Shown: positions 51,875 to 62,967, counted from the stretch's first letter. The stretch: DNA of 64,000 nt from Catonia carolina (GCA_035578175.1 JAQMRL010000040.1:1054001-1118000); one strand, 5' to 3'. Program-made: numbers and translations. The notes: generated by a model from the letters alone, not told the origin.

Positions 51875-51919
51875 AGGTCAAAGGTCAAGGTTGCTCTAGA
51901 ACCGCCGGGTCAAAGGTCA
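51875..51919 (+). promoter_or_regulatory. Two DR1 nuclear-receptor motifs, right tip
   Basis: AGGTCAAAGGTCA at 51875-51887 and GGGTCAAAGGTCA at 51907-51919, mirror images of those in the left tip. Confidence 0.5.
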
Positions 51920-51952
51920 AGGTTGTGCTGGATCTCTCATTTTTACACTACT

Positions 51953-54766
51953 AATACATCGGTAAATTTCCTCTCCCCCAATCGGTAAGTTGGTGTTTTA
52001 TTAAGGACGCAACCCTGATTATAAAAAGATAGAAGTAATACATCGGTAAATTTCCTCTCCCCCAATCGGTAAGTTGGTGTTTTATTAAGGACGCAACCCG
52101 GATTATAAAAAGATAGAAGTAATACATCGGTAAATTTCCTCTCCCCCAATCGGTAAGTTGGTGTTTTATTAAGGACGCAACCCTGATTATAAAAAGATAG
52201 AAGTAATACATCGGTAAATTTCCTCTCCCCCAATCGGTAAGTTGGTGTTTTATTAAGGACGCAACCCGGATTATAAAAAGATAGAAGTAATACATCGGTA
52301 AATTTCCTCTCCCCCAATCGGTAAGTTGGTGTTTTATTAAGGACGCAACCCTGATTATAAAAAGATAGAAGTAATACATCGGTAAATTTCCTCTCCCCCA
52401 ATCGGTAAGTTGGTGTTTTATTAAGGACGCAACCCAGATTGTAAAAAGATAAAAGTAATACTTCGGTAAATTTCCTCTCCCCCAATCGGTAAGTTGGTGT
52501 TTTATTAAGGACGCAACCCAGATTGTAAAAAGATAGAAGTAATACATCGGTAAACTTCCTCTCCCCCAATCGGTAAATTGGTGTTTTATTAAGGACGCAA
52601 CCCAGATTGTAAAAAGATAGAAGTAATACATCGGTAAACTTCCTCTCCCCCAATCGGTAAGTTGGTGTTTTATTAAGGACGCAACCCTGATTATAAAAAG
52701 ATAGAAGTAATACATCGGTAAATTTCCTCTCCCCCAATCGGTAAGTTGGTGTTTTATTAAGGACGCAACCCTGATTATAAAAAGATAGAAGTAATACATC
52801 GGTAAATTTCCTCTCCCCCAATCGGTAAGTTGGTGTTTTATTAAGGACGCAACCCAGATTGTAAAAAGATAGAAGTAATACATCGGTAAATTTCCTCTCC
52901 CCCAATCGGTAAGTTGGTGTTTTATTAAGGACGCAACCCGGATTATAAAAAGATAGAAGTAATACATCGGTAAATTTCCTCTCCCCCAATCGGTAAGTTG
53001 GTGTTTTATTAAGGACGCAACCCTGATTATAAAAAGATAGAAGTAATACATCGGTAAATTTCCTCTCCCCCAATCGGTAAGTTGGTGTTTTATTAAGGAC
53101 GCAACCCAGATTGTAAAAAGATAGAAGTAATACATCGGTAAATTTCCTCTCCCCCAATCGGTAAGTTGGTGTTTTATTAAGGACGCAACCCAGATTGTAA
53201 AAAGATAGAAGTAATACATCGGTAAACTTCCTCTCCCCCAATCGGTAAGTTGGTGTTTTATTAAGGACGCAACCCTGATTATAAAAAGATAGAAGTAATA
53301 CATCGGTAAATTTCCTCTCCCCCAATCGGTAAGTTGGTGTTTTATTAAGGACGCAACCCTGATTATAAAAAGATAGAAGTAATACATCGGTAAATTTCCT
53401 CTCCCCCAATCGGTAAGTTGGTGTTTTATTAAGGACGCAACCCTGATTATAAAAAGATAGAAGTAATACATCGGTAAATTTCCTCTCCCCCAATCGGTAA
53501 GTTGGTGTTTTATTAAGGACGCAACCCTGATTATAAAAAGATAGAAGTAATACATCGGTAAATTTCCTCTCCCCCAATCGGTAAGTTGGTGTTTTATTAA
53601 GGACGCAACCCAGATTGTAAAAAGATAGAAGTAATACATCGGTAAATTTCCTCTCCCCCAATCGGTAAGTTGGTGTTTTATTAAGGACGCAACCCGGATT
53701 ATAAAAAGATAGAAGTAATACATCGGTAAATTTCCTTTCCCCCAATCGGTAAGTTGGTGTTTTATTAAGGACGCAACCCAGATTGTAAAAAGATAGAAGT
53801 AATACATCGGTAAATTTCCTCTCCCCCAATCGGTAAGTTGGTGTTTTATTAAGGACGCAACCCAGATTGTAAAAAGATAGAAGTAATACATCGGTAAACT
53901 TCCTCTCCCCCAATCGGTAAGTTGGTGTTTTATTAAGGACGCAACCCTGATTATAAAAAGATAGAAGTAATACATCGGTAAATTTCCTCTCCCCCAATCA
54001 GTAAGTTGGTGTTTTATTAAGGACGCAACCCTGATTATAAAAAGATAGAAGTAATACATCGGTAAATTTCCTCTCCCCCAATCAGTAAGTTGGTGTTTTA
54101 TTAAGGACGCAACCCTGATTATAAAAAGATAGAAGTAATACATCGGTAAATTTCCTCTCCCCCAATCGGTAAGTTGGTGTTTTATTAAGGACGCAACCCT
54201 GATTATAAAAAGATAGAAGTAATACATCGGTAAATTTCCTCTCCCCCAATCAGTAAGTTGGTGTTTTATTAAGGACGCAACCCGGATTATAAAAAGATAG
54301 AAGTAATACATCGGTAAATTTCCTCTCACCCAATCGGTAAGTTGGTGTTTTAGTAAGGACGCAACCCTGATTATAAAAAGATAGAAGTAATACATCGGTA
54401 AATTTCCTCTCCCCCAATCGGTAAGTTGGTGTTTTATTAAGGACGCAACCCTGATTATAAAAAGATAGAAGTAATACATCGGTAAATTTCCTTTCCCCCA
54501 ATCGGTAAGTTGGTGTTTTATTAAGGACGCAACCCTGATTATAAAAAGATAGAAGTAATACATCGGTAAATTTCCTCTCCCCCAATCGGTAAGTTGGTGT
54601 TTTATTAAGGACGCAACCCTGATTATAAAAAGATAGAAGTAATACATCGGTAAATTTCCTTTCCCCCAATCGGTAAGTTGGTGTTTTATTAAGGACGCAA
54701 CCCTGATTATAAAAAGATAGAAGTAATACATCGGTAAATTTCCTCTCCCCCAATCGGTAAGTTGGT
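51953..54766 (+). repeat. 84-bp satellite array, about 33 units
   Basis: The unit runs from AATACATCGGTAAATTTCC through GGTGTTTTATTAAGGACGC to TAAAAAGATAGAAGT. Units differ at a few positions, for example CCTGATTATAA, CCGGATTATAA or CCAGATTGTAA, in a mixed order that suggests several-unit duplications. Because 84 is divisible by three and the unit lacks stops in two minus frames, ORFs of 926 and 684 codons appear; I regard these as artefacts. The array is probably an expanded subterminal repeat of the DNA transposon ending at 54961. Confidence 0.95.
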
Positions 54767-54862
54767 AACAGTGTACTCAAGGCCAACTACCTCAGACAGT
54801 TAAAATGCTCCAGTCAAGCATTAGTGTGGTGACAGCAGTCGTTTCGTTATATTGTGTCAGCA

Positions 54863-54961
54863 ATGGTTTTTTCTAATAAGGAAGAACGCGTGTTTATTGT
54901 AGAGACTTGCATAGCGAGTAACTTAAATCTTACAAATGTGTGCAAGATAAGTTTCAGTTGA
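54863..54961 (+). pseudogene. Transposase N-terminal fragment after the satellite
   Basis: 32 codons (MVFSNKEERVFIVETCIASN) before a stop. The pattern resembles the first helix of the HTH region (DUF4817-like) of insect IS630/mariner-type transposases. A MITE-A fragment follows at about 54985. With GGGTGTTTTATTAAGG as a putative TIR at 35795, it may be the remains of one transposon whose 5' end became the satellite. Confidence 0.45.
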
Positions 54962-54984
54962 AATTTCCCCTTTCAAAACATATT

Positions 54985-55117
54985 CAAAAAATGAAAACAT
55001 GTTTTTTTGGGTTCAGGGGGTCTGAAAACGTGTAGATCCGGTGAAAACTCGATTTTGAAAAATTGACATGAAAACAATACTTTCCATCCTTTATATTTAT
55101 ATACGCAAGAGAAAGTA
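54985..55117 (-). mobile_element. MITE-A 5' end fragment
   Basis: Only the terminal 130 bp remain (GTTTTTTTGGGTTCAGGGGG to GCAAGAGAAAGTAA). Confidence 0.7.
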
Positions 55118-55389
55118 AAAATATGAAAGAAGGAAGATAATGAGAGGAATTGAGATATAATAATTCACAAACAATTTTAAAACTTTACAATATAAATTAA
55201 AAAATAATAATACATAAAAGAACATAATAGAAAATTCTATATAAAAAAACAAATAATAGTAATAAATTGTTAACATAAACTTTATACTCTTTGTAAATGA
55301 CCAACTTATGATATTATTCAGGTTAGTTTTTGAGTCATCAATGTTCTCGTTTCGACTCACATATTATATTTGTGTGTGTGTGTATGTGT

Positions 55390-55423
<34 letters not shown>

Positions 55424-55563
55424 AGTTGAGTTAGTAATTAGTAATGCGTTATATAACGCACGGTTTCCAAGTTGAGTTCTTTCTTAGTTTAATTGTAAAC
55501 TGAAATCAACACACACACACACACAATCATACACACGTCTTATAAATAGTGGTTCATGATACG

Positions 55564-55596
<33 letters not shown>

Positions 55597-55850
55597 GATA
55601 GTGTGTAAGAAGTATGTGTTAAAAACACTTTCACTTGAGTATGGTGTATTAAGATTGTGGTCTAGTGTATTGTTGTGTTTGAATAAGGGTCACTCTTCGA
55701 GTGAATCTAGAATACGACCTTGAGACACACCATTTCTCATTTAAGCGTTCTTAAACAACATTTTTTTTACTTTTATTATTTTTCATTTCCTATCATAGTT
55801 CTGGGAAGCTATGTTTCATCATTTTTTTTTAAATTAATCTTGCCTATTGC
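55118..55850. repeat. AT-rich spacer with microsatellites
   Basis: Contains TG/TA repeats (55371-55421), an ACACAC tract (55509-55526) and a GT tract (55564-55594). No gene recognised. Confidence 0.6.
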
Positions 55851-55851
55851 C

Positions 55852-56250
55852 CATAACAGGCAGGTGGAGTGTTAAAATAATTTTGCACTCGATCTGTTTG
55901 TTCCAGGGCTACAAAAATAGTTCTGTTTCTTATTACATAGTCAGCCAATTATATGACAGAAGAGGTAGAGGTGTAAAAGACACTAGTCAGAGTTATATCC
56001 TCTGAAAGTAATGAATTTCACTATACAGCCAGACCCTGTGGTGAATGAAGTGAAGTTCTCATTTGCAGGGTGGAAAGTGGGTGCTTTTCGGAGGGCCTGG
56101 CATGCTGATAAGTATTCTCTTTCAACTCAGTGAGGAAGGCAATTGTAAACCACCTCACTCCTCGTTTTTTACTTAGTAAAACCTCTAGAGGTTCAAACCT
56201 CTAGAGGTTCAAACCAGCCTTTTGGCTGTTGACCTTAACAACAACAATCT
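55852..56250 (+). mobile_element. SINE-B copy
   Basis: Near full length; a 17-bp stretch (CCTCTAGAGGTTCAAAC) is tandemly doubled near 56182-56215. It faces an inverted copy at 56436-56838. Confidence 0.75.
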
Positions 56251-56435
56251 TGCCCTGTATGAATATATTGGGTAAGAAAGTATTGTTTTCATGTCGATTT
56301 TTCGAAATCTTGAATATTCACCGGATGTAGTACAAGTTTTTAGAACTCTTGATATGAAAAAAATATTGTGACACTTATCGCTAAGGTCCATTTCGGGGGA
56401 ATAATTAATCCACTAAAGTTTACAATTACAAGTAT
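56251..56435. other. Spacer between inverted SINE-B copies; degenerate MITE-A start
   Basis: CTTGCCCTGTATGAATATATTGGGTAAGAAAGTATTG resembles a decayed MITE-A start, broken here to short motifs; nothing else is recognised. Confidence 0.4.
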
Positions 56436-56893
56436 TTGTTGTTAAGGTCAACAGCCGAAAGGCTAGTTTGAACCTCTAGAGGTTTTACTAAGTAAAAAAC
56501 GAGGAGTGAGGTGGTTTACAATTGCCTTCCTCACTGAGTTGAAAGAGAATACTTATCAGCATGCCAGGCCCTCCGAAAAGCACCCACTTTCCACCCTGCA
56601 AATGAGAACTTCACTTCATTCACCACAGGGTCTGGCTGTATAGTGAAATTCATTACTTTCAGAGAAGATAACTCTGATTAGTGTCTTTTACACCTCTACC
56701 TCTTCTGTTCTTAAATGATTCAGTCATTTAATTGACTGACCATGTGATAAGAAACAGAACTATTTATTTTAGCCCTGCAATGAACAGATTGAGTGTAAAT
56801 AATTTGACACTCCATCTGTCTGTTATGGGCAGATTGTTGTTTAGGTCAACAGCCGAAAGGCTGGTTTGAACCTCTAGAGGTTTTACTAAGTAT
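56436..56893 (-). mobile_element. SINE-B copy plus partial second copy
   Basis: A full minus-strand copy (56436-56832) is followed by the first 55 bp of another minus-strand copy (56834-56893), giving a head-to-tail start. Confidence 0.75.
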
Positions 56894-57420
56894 TTATTAC
56901 AACTATTTATACAAGTATAATATGTATTAATTATTTTATAATTATTGTAATGTATTAATTTATAAAAGTATTTATTACAACTAAAAGATTAACAAAATAA
57001 ATAATAAACTAATTATAATGAAGTAATACAATAAATAACTTAAATAATTTACTTAGTACTATTTACAATCAATTATACACAATGCACATACACAATAAGA
57101 CAGAATAACAATAATTGACCAATGCCCGGAAACGTCGACCTTTTCTTACGTACAGTAAGCACACGTAATAAACACTCGTCAAAGATCAAACGAATACTAA
57201 CTCCCCGACCGCACTTGGGGCTCTCTTTATATAGGTGGTTCAAAGAAAGATTTCTGGAAAGACAGAGAGATTCGATGCAATAATAAAATACAAAAATCCT
57301 TTTTATGGTTCTGGAAAAATCTTAACTAATGTAAACAAGTCACAATAAAAGGTCAATTATCTAAATAGGTAACCAACCCACTTTTTTTCAAATAGTTTTA
57401 CAACAAACACCCTACCTTAC
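56894..57420. other. AT-rich region, no gene recognised
   Basis: A TTTATATAGG TATA-like motif at about 57226 follows a short GC-rich stretch (CCCCGACCGCACTTGGGGC) that forms a hairpin. It could be part of an LTR or old promoter but nothing downstream supports it. Confidence 0.35.
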
Positions 57421-57424
57421 TATG

Positions 57425-58747
57425 CGAGGGGGTACCCAAAAGTATCCGGAATAGCTCTGCTGTGGGCGGAGCTTGTGCAGTACAAATTACCGCCACTAGG
57501 CTGCTTGTAGCGCTACTCATTGCCAGTTCAATGCCATTTTGTTCGTTGATCTAGCTTGTTCTGTTCTCGTGCAGTGATTGTTCTCGCTAGTGCTGTTTTG
57601 TGCTCGTGTCGTTTTTCATGATGGCAAGTTTTAATGAACAACGTGCGGCTCTGAAATTTTGCTTCTTGCTCGGTAAAAACGCCGCGGAAACAGTTGTAAT
57701 GTTGAACACAGCTTACAAAGACGACGCTATTGGAAAACCCCAAGTATACGAGTGGTTTTTACGCTTTAAAAATGGCGACATGTCGATTGAGAACAAACCT
57801 CGTTCTGGACGACCGTCGACTTTCCGAACAGACGAAAATGTTGTGAAAGTGAAAGAAATTGTACGAACAGACCGACGACAGACCATTGACCAAATATCAC
57901 AGGTTAGTGGGTTATCTTGGAGCTCAGTCCAACGCATTTTAACAGAAGACTTGACAATAAAAAGAGTCGCTGCCAAGTTTGTGCCTCGGGTTCTGACAGA
58001 CACTCAAAAGGAACGTCGAATTGAAACGTGTTGTGATTTGAAACAACAGCTTGAAACTGATCCAGATTTCATGTCAAAGATCATTACGGGTGACGAGTCT
58101 TGGTGCTATGGGTACGACCCAGAAACCAAACAACAATCCAGTCAATGGAAGACTTCATTATCACCCCGACCAAAAAAAAGTCGTCAAGTCAGATCGAACA
58201 TCAAAACAATGCTGATTTGTTTTTTTGATGTGAGGGGAATTGTCCATTCAGAGTTCGTTCCACCAGGCCAGACGGTAAATCAAGCTTTTTATCTTGAAGT
58301 GTTAAGAAGACTACGAAACAGCATTCGTCGTAAAAGACCTAATTTGTGGCAGACTGGGGACTGGTTTTCCCACCACGACAACGCGCCTGCACACACGGCA
58401 ATCTCGGTTACCCAGTTTTTGGCGAAAAACGGCATGGTTTTGCTACCACACGCACCGTACTCACCCGATCTGGCTCCGTGTGATTTTTTCTTGTTCCCAC
58501 GCATGAAAAGGGGCATGAAAGGTCTCCGATTTAACAACGTTGATGATGTCAAGAAAAAAACGACGGATGAGCTGGCAGCCATCACTGAAGAGGAGTACAA
58601 AAAATGTTTTGAACAGTGGAAGCACCGGTGGGACAAATATATTAGTTGTAATGGAGAGTATTTTGAAAAGGATAAGGTTCTTTTGTAAAAAAATTAAAAA
58701 TAAATAGTTTAAAAAAATAATTTCGGTTTCTTTTGGGTACCCCCTCG
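57425..58747 (+). mobile_element. mariner element, complete
   Basis: 1,323 bp. Left TIR CGAGGGGGTACCCAAAAG, right TIR CTTTTGGGTACCCCCTCG. TA at 58748-58749; the left flank reads TATG, so one base of the left TA has changed. The transposase ORF is uninterrupted. Confidence 0.93.
57621..58688 (+). CDS. mariner transposase
   Basis: 355 residues, the usual mariner length. It cuts the element at its TIRs and inserts it at TA. The N-terminal paired HTH region (about 1-110) includes EWFLRFKNGDMSIENKPRSG. The DD34D triad is Asp158 (ITGDESW), Asp253 (HHDNAPAH) and Asp288 (LAPCDFFLF), with 34 residues between the last two. The linker motif is FVPRVLT instead of the common WVPHEL. I chose the second of two adjacent Met codons in the context MMASFNEQ, matching mariner starts; an ATG at 57600 would add 7 residues. 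No stops or frameshifts, so it may be active or recently so. Confidence 0.93.
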   Translation: MASFNEQRAALKFCFLLGKNAAETVVMLNTAYKDDAIGKPQVYEWFLRFKNGDMSIENKPRSGRPSTFRTDENVVKVKEIVRTDRRQTIDQISQVSGLSWSSVQRILTEDLTIKRVAAKFVPRVLTDTQKERRIETCCDLKQQLETDPDFMSKIITGDESWCYGYDPETKQQSSQWKTSLSPRPKKSRQVRSNIKTMLICFFDVRGIVHSEFVPPGQTVNQAFYLEVLRRLRNSIRRKRPNLWQTGDWFSHHDNAPAHTAISVTQFLAKNGMVLLPHAPYSPDLAPCDFFLFPRMKRGMKGLRFNNVDDVKKKTTDELAAITEEEYKKCFEQWKHRWDKYISCNGEYFEKDKVLL

Positions 58748-58749
58748 TA

Positions 58750-58899
58750 CACGGCCTTTTTAAATATTCTTTTATAACTAACTCTATTGTTACTTTGTCG
58801 CTCTATTATTTACTATTTAACAGTTTATGAATTTCTCGGTCCCCCCTAGAAACCTCTCGAACACACATTCCTTTTCGATATTGAAGCAATATGTTTTTA
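58750..58899. other. Spacer, nothing recognised
   Basis: Short flank between mariner and a MITE-A fragment. Confidence 0.4.
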
Positions 58900-60021
58900 G
58901 CGATTCACGTTGAACTAGGCTTTCTAGAGAAAATTTTCTACATAAAAGTTATAGATCTTTTAATTCTCTATAAATTTTATTATATACACTTTTGTCGTAA
59001 ATTGCATACTAAGGCTGAAATCTTTAAAAAAATCAATTTTTACACGTTTTCGTAATAAAAAAAACAGGAAATCGCTAATTACAGCTAAACTAAGCGTTAT
59101 ACAAAAAATGTTTGAGATAAAAGTTGTAGGATTTTAAATGCTCTACAGCTAATTTTATTATACATTTTTGCGATAAAAGGCATATTAAAGACGCAATCTT
59201 AAAAAAAAAATCTGGTGTGAAACACTCACACAACTTTCTCTTGCCAATATAAATAATTAACAATAAACCTAACATTAGTAATAAAACATTAGAAATAAAC
59301 AAACAACTAATCTCAAAAATATAACCATATTTCAATCATGAGTGAAACACGCAAAATGAAATTCGAACTCAGTTTGGTTTAAAAATACGGAAAATCACTC
59401 TTTCTCTCTAAACTAGGCTCTTTAGAGAAAAATGCTCTTAATAAAAGTTGTAGATCTTTTAATTTTTTATAAATTTGGTTATATACACTTTTGTCGTAAA
59501 ATGCATACTAAGGCCAAAATCTTTAAAAAATCGATTTTTCACACGTTTTCGTGAGAAAAAATCAGAAAATCGCTAATTACTGCTAAACTAAGCGTCATAC
59601 AAAAAAATGTTTGAAACAGAAGTTGTAGGTTTTAAATTCTCTACAACTTTTATTATATAAGTTTTTGCGCTAAAATTTATATTAAAGCCGTAATCTTAAA
59701 AAAACAACGTTTTTACGTGAAAACAGCCTCACCGAGAATTTCAGCAAACATGGCGCCTACCCTATCTTGTAGAGAATCAAAAATTGAGTAAAATAGGCGA
59801 TTTAAAAAAAAATCGTAGGACCAGTTTTTGAGAAAATCGCAAAAAACTGAAAAATTATACGAATAAACTAAGTTACTACTACTTCCGGTTGACCGATTTT
59901 GATGAAAATGTTCGTGTCGCGTCCGGTAGTGGTATGTAACTTAAGTTTCAAGTTTCAAGTTCGTACGATGTTCCGTTCTTAAGATATTCTGTTCACACAC
60001 AGACACACACACACACACACA

Positions 60022-60064
<43 letters not shown>

Positions 60065-60568
60065 ACACACAGACCAATCGCTAAAAACATGTTTTTGGGT
60101 TCAGGGGGTCTGAAAACGTATAGATCCGGTGAAAACTCGATTTCGAAAAATCGACATGAAAAGAATACTTTCCTTCCTATATACTCATATAGGCAAGAGA
60201 AAGTAAAAAACAATTTTTTGCGAGAAAACAGCTTCTCCAAGAATTTCAGCAGACATGGCGCTTACCCTATCTTGCAGAGCATTAAAAATGTAGTAAATGA
60301 GGCAGTTTTTTGAGAAAATCGCAAAAACGTGAAAAATGACACGAATAAATTACTACTTCCGGTTGACCGATTTTGATGAAAATGTTTATGTCGGGTCCTC
60401 TAATGGTACTTAACTTAAATTTTAAGTTTGAACTTCGTTCGCTGTTTTTTTCTTGAGATATTCTGTTCACACACAGATCAATCGCTAAAACATGTTTTTT
60501 GGGTTCAGGTTGTCTGAAAACCAATATATCCGGTGAATACTCGATTTCGCAAAATCGACATGAAAACG
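58900..60568 (-). mobile_element. Older MITE-A split by a younger MITE-A
   Basis: Pieces at 58900-59204 and 60207-60568 belong to one diverged reverse copy. The insertion at 59205-60205 falls in an A run. Confidence 0.75.
59205..60205 (-). mobile_element. MITE-A nested in MITE-A
   Basis: Full-length reverse copy with a long CA tract (59995-60070), much closer to consensus than its host copy. Confidence 0.85.
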
Positions 60569-60569
60569 T

Positions 60570-60966
60570 GTTAAGGTCAACAGAAAAGACTGGTTTGAAC
60601 CTCTAGACTAGAGTTTTTGCTAAGTAAAAACGAGGAGTAAGGTGGTTTACCATTGCCACAACTCACTGAGTTGAAAGAGTATGCTTATCAGCATGCCAGG
60701 TTCCGGAAATGCATCCACTTTCCACCCTGCAAATGACACCTTCATTTTATTCACCACAGGGTCTGGCTGTATAATGAAATTCATTACTCTCAGGTGAGAT
60801 ACATCTGACTAGTGTCTTTTACATCTCTACCTCTTCTGTTTTTAAAATAGTTCAGTCATATTATTAGGTGAATATTTGATAAGAAACAGAACTATTTTTG
60901 TAGCCCTGGTACCAACAGATCGAGTGCCATTAACTTAACATTCCACCTGCCCGTTATGGGCAAATT
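60570..60966 (-). mobile_element. SINE-B copy
   Basis: Reverse copy that replaces the terminal part of the older MITE-A; its (AAC)n tail is reduced to GTTAAGGTC. Confidence 0.7.
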
Positions 60967-60989
60967 TAGTCGTATAGGCATGAGAAAGT

Positions 60990-61902
60990 AAAAAATTTGG
61001 AGTGAAACACTCACACGACTTTCTCTTGCCAATGCAAATAATGAAATATATAACCTAATATTAGTAATAAAACATTAGAAATAAAAAAGCATCCTAATTT
61101 TAATCATGAGCGAAAGACGCAAAATGAAAATTAACCTGTTTGGCTTAAAAATATGGAAAATCACTCTTTCACGCTAAACTAGGCTCTGTAGAGAACAATG
61201 TTCCAAACAAAAGTAGTAGACCTTGTAATTTTCTAGAAATTTGATGATATACACTTTTGTCGTTAAATGCGTACTAAGGCCGAAATCTTGAAAAAAAATC
61301 TTTTTTTTACAAATTTTCGTGAAAAAAAAAACAGAAAATCGCTAATTACCGCTAAACTAAGCGTTATACAAAAAAATATTTGAAATAAAAGTTGTAGGAT
61401 TTTAAATTCTCCATAACTTTTATTGTATATATTTTTGCGCTAAAATAATAATTTAAGTCGTAATATTAAAAAACAATTTTTTTACGTGAATACAGCGTCA
61501 CCAAGAATTTCAGCAGACATGGCGCCTACCCTATCTTGTAGAGAATAAAAAATTTAGTAAACCAGGCGATTTTTAAAAAAAATCGTAGTACCACTTTTTG
61601 AGAAAATCACAAAAAAGTGAAAATTGACACGAATAAATTATTACTTCCGGTTGACCGATTTTGATGAAAATGTTCGTGTCGTGTCCGGTAGTGGTATGTA
61701 ACTTAAGTTTCAAGTTTCAAGTTCGTACGATGCTCCGTTCTGGAGATATTTTGTTCACAAACACACACAGACCAATTGCTAAAAATATGTTTTTTGGGTT
61801 CAGGGGGTCTGAAGACATGTAGATCCGATGAAAACTCGATTTCGAAAAATCGACATGTAAACAATACTTTCCTCTTATACTCATATAGGCAAGAGAAAGT
61901 AA
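60990..61902 (-). mobile_element. MITE-A, near full length
   Basis: Diverged reverse copy with almost no CA tract. Confidence 0.8.
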
Positions 61903-62017
61903 AATATGTAAAAACCCACGTTGCGCATTAAAATTGATGAAGCATTACATTCAAAGTTTTACTGTAATTTTTTTTAGTAAATCAAGCTGAGTTTTGTTTT
62001 AAATTTAATTGATTTTT

Positions 62018-62967
62018 ACTTTCTCTTGCCTATATGAATATATAGGAAGGAAAGTATTGTTTTCATGTCGATTTTTCGAAATCGAGTTTTCACCGGATCT
62101 ATACGTTTTCAGACCCCCTGAACCCAAAAAAACATGTTTTTAGCGATTGGTCTGTGTGTGTGTGTGTGTCTGTGTGTCTGTGTGTGAACAGAATATCTCA
62201 AGAACGGAACATCGTACGAACTTGAAACTTGAAACTTAAGTTACATACCACTACCGGACGCGACACGAACATTTTCATCAAAATCTGTCAACCGGAAGTA
62301 GTAGTTTATTCGTAGAATTTTTCAGTTTTTTGCGATTTTCTCAAAAACTGGTCCTACGATTTTTTTAAAAATCGCCTATTTTACTCAATTTTTTATTCTC
62401 TACAAGATAGGGTAGGCGCCATGTTTGCTGAAATTCTCGGTGAGGCTGTTTTCACGTAAAAACGTTGTTTTTTAAGATTACGGCTTAAATATAAATTTTA
62501 GCGCAAAAACTTATATAATAAAAGTTGTAGAGAATTTAAAAACCTACAACTTCTGTTTCAAACATTTTTTTGTATAACGCTTAGTTTAGCGGTAATTGGC
62601 GATTTTCTGTTTTTTTTCTCACGAAAACGTGAGAAAAATCGATTTTTTTAACATTTCGGTCTTAGTATGCATTTTACGACAAAAGTGTATATAATTAAAT
62701 TTATAGAAAATTAAAACATCTACAACTTTTGTTTACAGCATTTTTCTCTACAGAGCCTAGTTTAGCGTGAAAGCGTGATTTTCCGTATTTTTAAGCCAAA
62801 CCGAGTTCGATTGTCATTTTGCGTCATTCACTCATGATTAAAATAAGGTTATGTTTTTGAGGTTAGTTTTTGTTTATTTCTAATATTTTATTAATAATGT
62901 TAGGTTTATTGTTAATTATTTGCATTGCCAAGAGAAAGTTGTGTGAGTATTTCACACCAGATTTTTA
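62018..62967 (+). mobile_element. MITE-A, near full length
   Basis: Forward copy close to the 14411 and 1625 copies; TG tract at 62153-62186. Confidence 0.85.

Larger units (their letters stand above)
35849..51952. mobile_element. Polinton/Maverick-like element carrying cargo genes
   Basis: 16,104 bp, flanked by the 6-bp duplication AATACA (35843-35848 and 51953-51958). The termini are inverted repeats beginning AGTAGTGTAAAAATG; about the first 83 bp are identical on both ends, and homology continues with indels for more than 2 kb. Polintons are 15-20 kb, duplicate 6 bp, start with AG and encode a retroviral-type integrase; a relic of that integrase is at about 48450-49068. PolB, packaging ATPase, protease and capsid genes are not recognisable. 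Rightward ORFs: two basic/membrane ORFs, RING, two CHHC proteins, a spliced ORF, BIR protein and metalloproteinase. Leftward ORFs: membrane microprotein, 96-residue protein, integrase. Later insertions: SINE-A, SINE-B pieces and a 32-bp array. Confidence 0.85.
49580..51952 (-). repeat. Right terminal inverted repeat arm
   Basis: Inverse of the left arm. It includes a decayed RING 5' segment (about 49520-49600), the membrane microprotein, leader exon and donor, TATA, CRE blocks, GC-rich block, A/T-tract minisatellite and tip. It carries an internal tandem duplication of about 415 bp (50869-51283 and 51284-51698) that the left arm lacks. Confidence 0.8.

Noticed and set aside
35849..51952. Integrated baculovirus or nudivirus fragment
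   Set aside because: IAP and MMP genes occur in those viruses, but no core genes are seen, and exact TIRs, a 6-bp TSD and a Polinton-type integrase indicate a transposing element.
51943..54731. Two giant minus-strand ORFs (684 and 926 codons) of a repeated 28-residue motif
   Set aside because: They lie wholly in the 84-bp satellite; a period divisible by three without stops keeps several frames open. No promoter or domain supports a protein.
57220..57260. Promoter with TATATAGG box for the mariner transposase
   Set aside because: It lies outside the transposon and points to no ORF; mariner uses its own 5' UTR.
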